The notes below the pieces were generated by a model, which saw only the letters and a list, made by a program, of their open reading frames with translations, was not told the DNA's origin and made no database searches. The position numbers and the translations under genes were made by a program. This document shows positions 26,145 to 33,576 of a DNA stretch of 38,352 bases, piece by piece (position 1 is the stretch's first letter; each line of letters starts with the position of its first letter). Origin of the DNA: Planctomycetota bacterium (GTDB lineage Bacteria; Planctomycetota; MHYJ01; JACQXL01; JAVHLO01); contig JAVHLO010000001.1 of NCBI GenBank assembly GCA_031082105.1, positions 1 through 38,352 of the forward strand, given 5' to 3'.

Positions 26145-26846
26145 ATGATAGTCACCCAAGAAAAACCCATTGACGAAATCCTCGGTTTCATCGAGCCTTT
26201 CAAGCGGGTTCTGGTGCTCGGCTGCGACGGCTGCACGCAGCCGCCGCGCGGGTTGAAGGAGGCCGAGGTCTGCGCCGAACTTATCAGACTGGCGGGCACG
26301 CTGAAGAGCAAGGGGATCGAGTGCAGGACTTTCACCGTGAGCCGGCAGTGCGACAACAACATTCTGAAGAAGAATCTCGCGCCGCAGATGGAAGGGATCG
26401 ACGCCGTGCTGTCGATGGCCTGCGGCATCGGACCGCAGACGATCGTCGAGGTCTTTCCCACGGCGCACGTCTTCCCGGCCCAGAACACGCTCTGCATGGG
26501 TTCAGAGAATATGGAGCAGGCGACGTTCGCCGCCAGATGCCAGGGGTGTGGGAACTGTATCCTGGACCGGACAGGCGGCATCTGCCCGATCACGCAATGC
26601 GCAAAGAGCCTCCAGAACGGTCCGTGCGGCGGCACGCGCGAAGGGAAGTGCGAGACGAGCAAGGAGATCGCCTGCGGATGGCAGCTCATCTTCGATCGGA
26701 TGAAAGCTCTCGGCAGGCTGCAGGAACTGGTCAAGTTCATGCCGCCCAAGGACTGGTCGACCTCCATCCACGGCGGGCTGAAACGACATGTTCGCAAGGA
26801 TCTGGTCGCGGCGAAGGTCGGAGAACAGTCGAAGGGATCGATGTAG
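26145..26846 (+). CDS. metV: MetV, zinc/iron-sulfur partner of methylenetetrahydrofolate reductase
   Basis: A 233-residue MTHFR_C-type protein (MetV), the small partner of MetF in acetogens and related anaerobes. Cys27 and Cys30 lie in GCDGC. The signature cysteine cluster spans 132-178: CQGCGNC, TGGICP, CAKSLQNGPCGG, GKC and ACGW. The ATG follows AGGAAAG closely. The pair with metF places it in the methyl branch of the Wood-Ljungdahl pathway, reducing methylene- to methyl-tetrahydrofolate, with electrons probably from the fusion protein upstream. Gap to metF is 304 bp of repeats. Confidence 0.92.
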   Translation: MIVTQEKPIDEILGFIEPFKRVLVLGCDGCTQPPRGLKEAEVCAELIRLAGTLKSKGIECRTFTVSRQCDNNILKKNLAPQMEGIDAVLSMACGIGPQTIVEVFPTAHVFPAQNTLCMGSENMEQATFAARCQGCGNCILDRTGGICPITQCAKSLQNGPCGGTREGKCETSKEIACGWQLIFDRMKALGRLQELVKFMPPKDWSTSIHGGLKRHVRKDLVAAKVGEQSKGSM

Positions 26847-27150
26847 CCTGGCGCGCGACTCCCCCGCAAGAGAAGACGGACGATGGCCTGGCACGCGGAC
26901 AACGGCCGGAAAGCGCAAGTCCCCCCTTAGCAGAGGGGGATTCGGGGGATGTCCGAGAGTCCCCCTTAGCAAAGGGGGATTCAGGGGGTTGTTCAGGTGG
27001 TGTTTGCGAAGCCATCGCGCTTGCGAATTTGAGGGAATAACCCCCTGCGTCCCCCTTTCGTAAGGGGGACTTCGCGGCGCCTTCGACGCCACGAAAGCGG
27101 AGCGTGAAGTCCCCGTCCACACGAATTCGGTTATTTTGAAAGACAGAGCG
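26847..27150. repeat. Repeat-filled spacer between metV and metF, family G
   Basis: Three units built on AGTCCCCCTTAGCAGAGGGGGATT occur at about 26918-26945, 26957-26990 and 27040-27071; each is a small palindrome of C and G runs. No protein or RNA gene is visible. Translated, the units give SPLSRGGF-like peptides, a motif common in dispersed bacterial repeats. Confidence 0.75.
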
Positions 27151-28014
27151 ATGAGCAGACTGAGCGAAGCCTTGAAGGCGGGAGAATTCGTTTTTACCTC
27201 TGAAATCGCGCCACCCAAGGGCACCAATGTCGGCCCGGCACTCGACGAGGCGAGACATTTCGGGCCGAAGGTCGCCGGCATAAACGTCACAGACATGCAG
27301 AGCGCCGTGATGCGGGTCGGCAGCCTCGCAACCTGTATCAGGCTGAAAGAGCGCGGGCTCGAACCGATCATGCAGATGACCTGCAGGGACCGCAACAGGA
27401 TTTCTCTCCAGTCTGAGCTGCTCAACGCGTCCGTCTTCGGCATCGAGAACATGTTGTGCCTGACGGGCGACCACCAGGTGCTCGGCGACCACCACACGGC
27501 CAAGGGCGTCTTCGACATGGATTCGGTCCAGCTCATCCATGCCGCGAAGTTGCTGACGACCGGGGTGGATCTTGCGGGCGGCAAGCTCGACGGCGCGCCG
27601 AGTTTCTTCATCGGCGGCGTCGTGTCACCGGGGATCGAGCCGCTCGAGCTCCAGATACTGAAACTCGAGAAGAAGGTGAACGCCGGCGCTCAGTTTATCC
27701 AGACACAGGCCGTCTTCGAGCCGGCAAAGTTCATCGCGTTCATCGAGAAGGTCAAGCATATCAAGGTACCCATCCTGGCAGGCATAATCATACTCAAGTC
27801 CGTCGGCATGGCGCGGTTCATGAACAAGAACGTGGCCGGCGTTTTCGTGCCCGACCCGCTCATCGACGAGGTGAAGAAGGCGCCCGATAAGGAAAAGAAG
27901 GGCGTTGAGATCGCGGTGCGCATCATCCGCGAGATCAGGAGCCATTGTGCCGGCGTGCACATCATGCCGCTCGGCTGGGGACACCTCGTCCCGGCGATCA
28001 TCCAGCAGGTCTAG
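27151..28014 (+). CDS. metF: Methylenetetrahydrofolate reductase MetF
   Basis: A 287-residue TIM-barrel flavoprotein that reduces 5,10-methylene- to 5-methyl-tetrahydrofolate. Typical family words are FTSEIAPPKG near the start, INVTDMQSA, MQMTCRDRNR and the catalytic-loop region LCLTGDHQ, with QTQAVFEP and a C-terminal GVHIMPLGW. The frame opens at a TTG 15 bases earlier, but the ATG at 27151 is preferred. With metV and the ferredoxin-MvhD gene upstream it belongs to a methyl-branch gene cluster. Its stop codon TAG lies inside a repeated sequence (CTAGCAGCCTGTCCG) also present at the end of the radical SAM gene. Confidence 0.95.
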   Translation: MSRLSEALKAGEFVFTSEIAPPKGTNVGPALDEARHFGPKVAGINVTDMQSAVMRVGSLATCIRLKERGLEPIMQMTCRDRNRISLQSELLNASVFGIENMLCLTGDHQVLGDHHTAKGVFDMDSVQLIHAAKLLTTGVDLAGGKLDGAPSFFIGGVVSPGIEPLELQILKLEKKVNAGAQFIQTQAVFEPAKFIAFIEKVKHIKVPILAGIIILKSVGMARFMNKNVAGVFVPDPLIDEVKKAPDKEKKGVEIAVRIIREIRSHCAGVHIMPLGWGHLVPAIIQQV

Positions 28015-28210
28015 CAGCCTGTCCGGGTAATGCCAGGCTGACCGATTGTGGAGTGCGGCGGGGTGACTGTGCAACGTCGTCTCCATGGGTTCGGGTTGCA
28101 TCTGTTGGGGCGCGTGCGATTCCGTACCGCATTCCGTGTTTCCACGATTCTGCGTTTCTGTATTCTGCTCGGGGCCGGCGGGAACTGCGCCGCGAATTTG
28201 AAGCCGCGGC
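28011..28210. repeat. Repeat element H at the end of metF and a family I repeat
   Basis: CTAGCAGCCTGTCCG-GTAA starts at 28011 and includes the metF stop; a 7-bp inverted repeat CAGCCTG/CAGGCTG follows. Further on, 28131-28172 holds ATTCCGTGTTTCCACG-type repeats. The same two kinds of sequence, in the same order, follow the radical SAM gene (34482-34629). No gene is seen between metF and pxpA. Confidence 0.6.
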
Positions 28211-28267
28211 TTGGTTTCTCTCTCCGGGCTTGCACGACAGGCGCGCGTGTCCACACACCGATATTCG

Positions 28268-29122
28268 ATGGACCTCAACTGCGACTGCGGCGAAGGAATG
28301 CCGCATGACCGCGAGCTCATGCAGTACGTCAGCTCGGCCAGCATCGCGTGCGGGGAACACGCCGGAGACGCCGTTCTGATGCTGAGGACCGTCAGGCTGG
28401 CAAAGAAACGCGGCGTCGTCATCGGCGCGCACCCGAGTTTTCCGGGAAGGCGCGGCTTCGGCAGACTCGCGCCGAAACGATTGGACTATGGCAGGCTGGC
28501 GAAGTCGCTTTTCACGCAGATCTCAAGGTTGAATGACATCGCGGTATCACAGGGCGTTGCGGTGGTCTTTGTCAAGCCGCACGGCGCACTCTACAGCGTC
28601 GCCGCGCGCGACGCAAACGCCGCGCGGTGCGTGGTCGAGGCCGCGGCAACAGCAGCCGGTGCGTGCACGGTTGTCGGGATGCGCCGTTCCGCGCTTGGCG
28701 ACGCGTGCAGAAGAACGGGTCTTCCCTTCATACCCGAGGCTTTTCCCGATCGGGCGTACGACCGCGCGGGCACGCTGGTGTCGCGCGCGCTGCCCGGCGC
28801 AGTGATCGAGGATCCGGGGCAGGTTGCGGATCGGGCCGTGCGGATGGCCCTGCGGCGGGATGTGATCTCCATCGAGGGGAAGCGAATCCAGCTCGCAACA
28901 GTCCGCACGCTGTGCATCCACGGGGACAGCGCCCACGCGACCGAAGCGGCCCGCGCTGTGCGCCGCGGACTCGAGACGGCCGGAGTATCCGTCGAGCCTT
29001 TTGTGGGCGGTTCCCTCTCCCTCTGGGAGAGGGCGAGGGTGAGGGCTTTCCGAACGCCCAAGACCCGAACTGCAAAGCAAGACGACATGGGAAGAGAGAA
29101 ACCTTGCCATGACCACCGGTGA
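28268..29122 (+). CDS. pxpA: 5-oxoprolinase subunit A, LamB/YcsF family
   Basis: PxpA of the ATP-dependent 5-oxoprolinase PxpABC, which opens 5-oxoproline to glutamate. The protein has 284 residues. It begins MDLNCDCGEG, the family hallmark, followed by ACGEHAGD (most relatives have Phe where this has Glu), GAHPSFPGRRGFG and KPHGALY. Normal homologues end shortly after VSVEPF; here about 34 further residues, SLWERARVRAF onward, are translated palindromic repeat of family A at 29012-29045. The stop overlaps the pxpB start by 14 nt. The upstream frame opening at 28211 contains no family similarity, so I chose the ATG at 28268. Confidence 0.93.
   Translation: MDLNCDCGEGMPHDRELMQYVSSASIACGEHAGDAVLMLRTVRLAKKRGVVIGAHPSFPGRRGFGRLAPKRLDYGRLAKSLFTQISRLNDIAVSQGVAVVFVKPHGALYSVAARDANAARCVVEAAATAAGACTVVGMRRSALGDACRRTGLPFIPEAFPDRAYDRAGTLVSRALPGAVIEDPGQVADRAVRMALRRDVISIEGKRIQLATVRTLCIHGDSAHATEAARAVRRGLETAGVSVEPFVGGSLSLWERARVRAFRTPKTRTAKQDDMGREKPCHDHR
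29012..29045. repeat. Palindromic repeat, family A, inside the 3' end of pxpA
   Basis: TCCCTCTCCC ... GGGAGAGGG followed by GAGGGTGAGGG. It lies within the pxpA reading frame and adds the C-terminal tail. Confidence 0.75.
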
Positions 29123-29783
29123 AGACAAGAAAGCCACGCGCTACTTCCCCATCGGCGATTCCGCGGTCGTCGTGGAGTTCGGCAACACCATCACTCCGCA
29201 AGTCCATGCGCTGGTGCAGAAGATGGCCTTCGCCGTCGGACTCTCGATGATCAATGGACTCGTAGAGGTCGTGCCGGCCTACCGGTCGCTGACGGTCTAC
29301 TACGACGCGCTCTTGACCGACTACGAGACGCTTGTCGCCCAGCTTCGGCTTGCGGAGGAAAGGTCTGAAACTATCCCTCTTCCGCCGTCGAGACGCATCA
29401 AGATCCCCGTCAGCTACGGCGGTCAACACGGGCCGGACATCGAATCCGTGGCGAAGTACAACAACCTTTCCGTCGAGGAACTGATACAGCTTCACTCGTC
29501 ACAACAGTATCTCGTCTACATGCTCGGCTTCACGCCAGGCTTTCCGTACATGGGGAGCCTTCAACGAAAGATCCTGGCGCCGCGCAAGGAGTCGCCGAGC
29601 GCAAAGGTCCCTGCCGGCTCACTGGGGCTCGCGGGCGAACAGACGGGCATATATCCGTTCGAGTCGCCCGGCGGCTGGCAGATCATCGGTTGGACGTCGA
29701 TGAAGATGTTCGATCTCGGCCTGGACCCGCCTGCGACGCTCGCGCCCGGCGATATTGTCGAGTTCGAGGTCGCGGGACACTAG
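29109..29783 (+). CDS. pxpB: 5-oxoprolinase subunit B, KipI family
   Basis: A 224-residue KipI-like subunit. The diagnostic stretch is LGFTPGFPYMG, RKESPSAKVPAGSLGLAG, TGIYPFESPGGW and a terminal APGDIVEF. PxpB works with PxpC in the carboxylase-like half of 5-oxoprolinase and in Bacillus can act on sporulation kinase KinA, but the ABC neighbours here favour 5-oxoprolinase. ATG at 29109 is 14 nt before the pxpA stop; a GGAAGAGAG box lies about 10 nt upstream. Confidence 0.94.
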   Translation: MTTGEDKKATRYFPIGDSAVVVEFGNTITPQVHALVQKMAFAVGLSMINGLVEVVPAYRSLTVYYDALLTDYETLVAQLRLAEERSETIPLPPSRRIKIPVSYGGQHGPDIESVAKYNNLSVEELIQLHSSQQYLVYMLGFTPGFPYMGSLQRKILAPRKESPSAKVPAGSLGLAGEQTGIYPFESPGGWQIIGWTSMKMFDLGLDPPATLAPGDIVEFEVAGH

Positions 29784-29833
29784 CCGGGACTATTCGCTAT
29801 CTGTGGAAACGCTTGACAAACGCGCCTTTTCAT

Positions 29834-29916
29834 GTCATTGCGAGCCGCACCGAGGCAATCGCCAAGACCTTTTGCGCGGGACTCAGGGAGATTGCTTCGC
29901 TGCGGCTCGCAATGAC
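29834..29916. repeat. Inverted repeat, family J (GTCATTGCGAG...CTCGCAATGAC)
   Basis: Arms GTCATTGCGAGCCGCA and TGCGGCTCGCAATGAC are exactly complementary over 16 bp, flanking AGGCAATCGC and GATTGCTTCG sub-arms. It fills most of the pxpB-pxpC spacer, and the message should fold there. A run of TTCTTTCGTTCTT-like words (29957-30000) follows and matches 33540-33569. Confidence 0.82.
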
Positions 29917-30011
29917 AGTCTGCCGGCCTTTTCCCCAGGTACGCGAATAGTCGCGGCTAGTTCTTTCGTTCTTCAGCTCTTCCGTTCATTCGTTCTTTGG
30001 TTACGGCTACG

Positions 30012-30959
30012 ATGTTCAACGTGATCGAACCCGGATTGCACACCACCTTCCAGGACGGAGGGAGGAAGGGGTATCAACGCTTCGGCATCCCGCCGGGCGG
30101 TGCGATGGACATGTTCGCCTTGCGTGTGGCGAACCTGCTCTGCGGGAACGACCAGTACGAGGCGGCGCTGGAGTTGACCGCGCTCGGGCCGAAGCTGGAG
30201 ACGCTCAACACAGCGACAATTGCCCTCACGGGGGCCAACCTCTCCGCGATGACCGGAGACCGGCCGCTGCTGATGTGGCGCACCGTCGAGGTCGGCCGGG
30301 GCGAGGTCATCTCTTTCAGGAAACGCATCACTGGCTGCAGGGCATATCTCGCCGTCGCGGGCGGATTCGCCGGCGTCCCGGCCGTGCTGGGGAGCAGGTC
30401 GACCTTTCCGCGCGGCGGAGCGGAAGGCCTCGCGGGGCGGCGGGTCCAGGCCGGGGACGTCCTGCAGGGCCGTTCGCTGGACCGGAAGGTCGCGTTCCGG
30501 GTATTGCCCCCGGTCCTCGTGCCCGACTATCCGAAAGAGCTTGTTCTCAACGCCGTCCCGGGCCCGGAGGCCAACCTGTTCTCGCCTCAGGCAATGGAAG
30601 CTTTTTTTTCGACCGCGTACATCGTGGCCGGCGAATCGGACCGGATGGGCTGCAGGCTTGACGGTCCGCCTGTCAAGCTACAGGTGAAGTGCGAGCCCAT
30701 CTCGGACGCGATGCCGCTCGGAACGATCCAGGTGCCCCCCGATGGAAAGCCGATCGTCATGATGGCCGACCGGCCGACGACGGGCGGGTATCCGAAGATA
30801 GCGGTGTTGACGACCGCCGACACGTGCCGCCTCGCCCAGGCTGCGCCCGGGACGGCCGTGCGGTTTCGAAAGGTGCCGGTCGAGGAAGCGGTCCAGCTTC
30901 TGCGCAGCCACGAGGCGGGCCTTACGCAGATCGCGCAGACGCTCGCAAAGGCGCGGTAG
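30012..30959 (+). CDS. pxpC: 5-oxoprolinase subunit C, biotin-dependent-carboxylase-like domain
   Basis: A 315-residue subunit of the AHS2/KipA type. It begins FNVIEPGLHTTFQDGGRKGYQRFGIPPGGAMD, contains LTGANLSA, YLAVAGGFA, a DRMGCRLDGP segment and ends with the family words PTTGGYPKIAVL. The ATG at 30012 is preferred to TTG at 29997; neither has a ribosome binding site, the upstream DNA being repeat. With pxpA and pxpB it forms a complete set for 5-oxoproline use, with glutamate as product. Confidence 0.94.
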   Translation: MFNVIEPGLHTTFQDGGRKGYQRFGIPPGGAMDMFALRVANLLCGNDQYEAALELTALGPKLETLNTATIALTGANLSAMTGDRPLLMWRTVEVGRGEVISFRKRITGCRAYLAVAGGFAGVPAVLGSRSTFPRGGAEGLAGRRVQAGDVLQGRSLDRKVAFRVLPPVLVPDYPKELVLNAVPGPEANLFSPQAMEAFFSTAYIVAGESDRMGCRLDGPPVKLQVKCEPISDAMPLGTIQVPPDGKPIVMMADRPTTGGYPKIAVLTTADTCRLAQAAPGTAVRFRKVPVEEAVQLLRSHEAGLTQIAQTLAKAR

Positions 30960-31000
30960 CAGAAACCTGTCTCGCGCCAACGCTCGAAGGAGAAGGCGCG

Positions 31001-31789
31001 TTATCCTGTCGTCCCGCCCAGGCCGAACGAGAAGAGCGCTTCGATCACGAACGCGTCACGCCACTTCGCCGGCAAGTGCAGAAACCGGAATATCTTCTTG
31101 AGCGTTTCGCCCCTGAAGAGGTAGGAGCCGAGCCGGACGTACTCCCCGCGCAACGCGTACCCGTGTGATTCGAAGTGCTCCTTCAATTCCCCGGGCGTGA
31201 AGATGCACGTATGCGTGGTGTCTCCCGAGAAATCGATCGTCCCCAGCCCTTTCTCGCGCGTGCGGCGCCTGCCCATCCACGTCTTCGCGGTGATCGTGTG
31301 GACCGCCACGACCCCGCCGGGTTTGAGCCATCCCTTGAACCGCTCCAGCGCAAGGTCCGCCTGCTCGCGCGTCAGGTGCTCGTAGAGGCTCACGAACAAT
31401 ACCAGGTCGAACTTCTCCTGCGGGTTCCACGACAGGATGTCGCCGACCTCAAACGCGAGGTTTGGCCGCGCGTATGTCTTGCGTGCGAACTCGACGGCGG
31501 TCGGGGAGATATCGACCCCCACCGCCCGGGCGCACCGCTCCGCAAAATGGTAGGAGAGGTACCCGTAGCCGCAGCCGAGATCGAGTACCGACATCTGCGG
31601 CTGCAGCGCGAAGGTCTGGCCGAGCTTGCGCGTCACCCGGTCGAAGTGCTTCCTGTCGAACGGGTTCGCCTTGATCCTGGACGTGCCGCGCGCATCGTAG
31701 TACTCCGAGTCGTACTGCTCGCCCGCGGGCGGTTGTGCGACCTGGTCGCGTTTCCGTTGGTCTTCCGAGTTTTCTGAAGGTGTGGTCAT
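31001..31789 (-). CDS. SAM-dependent methyltransferase
   Basis: A 262-residue class I methyltransferase. Motif I is VLDLGCGYGYLSYHF at about 68-82; an acidic residue ends strand 2 (VGVDIS); motif post-I and the conserved FDLVLFVSLYEHL follow, a pattern seen in methyltransferases acting on small molecules. The substrate is unknown. The frame is open to 31969, but a promoter (31922-31950) and a family B repeat (31799-31885) lie within, so the ATG at 31787-31789 is chosen; the message would have a leader of about 130 nt with that repeat folded in it, and no ribosome binding site is seen. Confidence 0.88.
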   Translation of the reverse strand: MTTPSENSEDQRKRDQVAQPPAGEQYDSEYYDARGTSRIKANPFDRKHFDRVTRKLGQTFALQPQMSVLDLGCGYGYLSYHFAERCARAVGVDISPTAVEFARKTYARPNLAFEVGDILSWNPQEKFDLVLFVSLYEHLTREQADLALERFKGWLKPGGVVAVHTITAKTWMGRRRTREKGLGTIDFSGDTTHTCIFTPGELKEHFESHGYALRGEYVRLGSYLFRGETLKKIFRFLHLPAKWRDAFVIEALFSFGLGGTTG

Positions 31790-31798
31790 ACGGATTAG

Positions 31799-31885
31799 CC
31801 ACGGAGCCACAGAGGCACAGAGAACCGGATCGAAATGCGTGGCTACCTTCTCGCGATTTCTCTGTGTCTCCGTGCCTCTGTGGCC
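31799..31885. repeat. Inverted repeat, family B, in the methyltransferase leader
   Basis: Arms CCACGGAGCCACAGAGGCAC and CGTGCCTCTGTGG match the family B elements at 19500 and 33421. Because it is inside the transcribed leader, it can fold just upstream of the start codon. Confidence 0.8.
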
Positions 31886-31921
31886 AATTTTCAGAGAATA
31901 CCGGACTCCGGCGACTGGTGC

Positions 31922-31950
31922 AATATAACATTCGCGCCCCGCTCCGTCAA
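31922..31950 (-). promoter_or_regulatory. Promoter of the methyltransferase gene
   Basis: TTGACG at 31950-31945 and TATATT at 31927-31922 are 17 nt apart. The -35 is only 2 bp from the -35 of the divergent DUF885 promoter. Confidence 0.65.
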
Positions 31951-31952
31951 GG

Positions 31953-31981
31953 TTGACATCGAATCGCATTTGTGCTAGGGT
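31953..31981 (+). promoter_or_regulatory. Promoter of the DUF885 gene, probably leaderless
   Basis: TTGACA at 31953-31958 and TAGGGT at 31976-31981 are 17 nt apart. The ATG begins 6 nt after the -10 box and no ribosome binding site is present. Confidence 0.6.
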
Positions 31982-31987
31982 GACACC

Positions 31988-33403
31988 ATGAGTCGAAGCA
32001 GAAACGGGCTTCTCTTTGCCGTGCTCCTTTGCGCATTCCTTGCCGCGCTCGCGGCCGGCATGGGCTACACGACAGGGGCCGAACCGCGGCCGGCGATCAA
32101 GCGGCTTGAAGCGATGGAGGCCGAATACTTCGAGTACAGGTGGGACTCGAAAAAGAAGCTGAGCTCGCGGGACTATTCGGCGATGGCCGCGTTTGCGCGG
32201 AAGTGGAAACGCAGTCTCGACGCCGGCGAACTGTCCGCCGGGCCGAGACGCGATCTCCGCGTGATGCTCCAGAAAGTCGAAGGGACGCTCGAATGGCGGC
32301 GGCTTTCAGAACAGTACACGGTCGAACTCGATGACGGCCGGACCGAGCCCGGAAACCCGCCGCCCGAGGCGGCCTTCGAGTACCGGTTCCGGTACCAGTT
32401 CGGCCTCGACGCCACCCCGCTCCGGGCCGCGCAGGTCGCGCGACAGGAATGGGACCGCACGTGGGACCGGCTTGAAGACATCGCGCGCGCGTGGTGGAAC
32501 GAGGTGGTCGCCGCAGGCGAGGCCGGTTGCAACACTGCCGGATTGACGGACACGCACGTCGACTGGCGGACATACGATGAACAGATCAAGCGCGAACACC
32601 CCGAGGGAAAAGAGCTCCTCACCTTCGCACGCCGCGCGCTGAACGATGCGCGCGATTTTGCCATCAGGAATGAGCTTGTCACGATCCCGGACTGGGCCGC
32701 CGATGTCGACGCGAAGTTGGGCAACTACGGCGTTGCGGGCGTGAGCGTGCCGTTCGGCTACTACCAGCCATCGTGGGAGAGCGAGGACACGGACTCGCTG
32801 CGCGGCGCGTACGTGGTCAGCCCTTTGAGCAAGCGGCTTTCCCCTGCCGATCGATTGCAGTTCCTGCGCGGCAACAATGTCTGCTGGACCCGCGTTGTCG
32901 CGCTGCACGAGGCGATTCCCGGCCATCACCTCCAGTTCGCCGTCACCGCCAGGAAGGCGTCGCGCGTCCGCAAGACCTGCCACAACCCGGCCTTCATCGA
33001 AGGCTGGGCGCTCTACTGCGAGGGAATGATGGCCCGGAACGGGTATTTTCAGGACAGGCGGGAACGGCTCCAGCAGCAGAAGATGCGCCTCTGGCGCTGC
33101 GCCCGCGTGCTGATCGACCTCGGACTCCATGTCGGTGGGATGACAAAGGAGGAGGCAAAGCGGCTTCTGGTCGAAAAGGTGGGGATCGAACCGTTCGCAG
33201 CGGAACTCGAGGTGTCGCGGTACGGGGAGCGGCCGTTTTACCAGTCAGCTTACCTGCTGGGTAGCCTCGAATTCGAGTCCATGGGCCGCGACCTCGAGCT
33301 GCGCGCGGGAGAGGCGTTCGCGCAGAGGGACTTCCACGACCGGCTGCTCGACTGCGGGCCGATACCGCTCAATATCGTGCGCGGGTTCATCCTCGACCGC
33401 TAG
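31988..33403 (+). CDS. DUF885 family protein, predicted exported zinc metalloprotease
   Basis: A 471-residue protein with a signal peptide (hydrophobic LLFAVLLCAFLAALAAG, residues 8-24). The DUF885 hallmark HEAIPGHHLQ, a gluzincin-like zinc motif, is near residue 310 and is followed by EGWALYCEGMM, with the third ligand-type glutamate. Members of this family are thought to be peptidases but substrates are mostly unknown. The length is somewhat shorter than the usual 550-600 residues. The start is the ATG directly after the -10 box at 31976-31981. Confidence 0.88.
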   Translation: MSRSRNGLLFAVLLCAFLAALAAGMGYTTGAEPRPAIKRLEAMEAEYFEYRWDSKKKLSSRDYSAMAAFARKWKRSLDAGELSAGPRRDLRVMLQKVEGTLEWRRLSEQYTVELDDGRTEPGNPPPEAAFEYRFRYQFGLDATPLRAAQVARQEWDRTWDRLEDIARAWWNEVVAAGEAGCNTAGLTDTHVDWRTYDEQIKREHPEGKELLTFARRALNDARDFAIRNELVTIPDWAADVDAKLGNYGVAGVSVPFGYYQPSWESEDTDSLRGAYVVSPLSKRLSPADRLQFLRGNNVCWTRVVALHEAIPGHHLQFAVTARKASRVRKTCHNPAFIEGWALYCEGMMARNGYFQDRRERLQQQKMRLWRCARVLIDLGLHVGGMTKEEAKRLLVEKVGIEPFAAELEVSRYGERPFYQSAYLLGSLEFESMGRDLELRAGEAFAQRDFHDRLLDCGPIPLNIVRGFILDR

Positions 33404-33420
33404 CTGCAGGCTTGAATGAA

Positions 33421-33491
33421 CCACAGAGACACAGAGGGCACAGAGGCGCCCTCTTCTGATTCGTCCTCTGCGCTCTCCGTGCCTCTGCGGC
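33421..33491. repeat. Inverted repeat, family B, after the DUF885 gene
   Basis: CCACAGAGACACAGAGGGCAC ... GTGCCTCTGCGG. The rest of the 173-bp spacer to the radical SAM gene is mostly TTCTTTGGTTCTTT-like words (33540-33569) that also precede pxpC. Confidence 0.8.
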
Positions 33492-33576
33492 GAAAAATGC
33501 TGCCGACAGAAGCGCGAGTTCGCAGAGCCTTGTCGCTCGCCCGTTCTTCGGTTCTTTGGTTCTTTCGTGCTGCACC

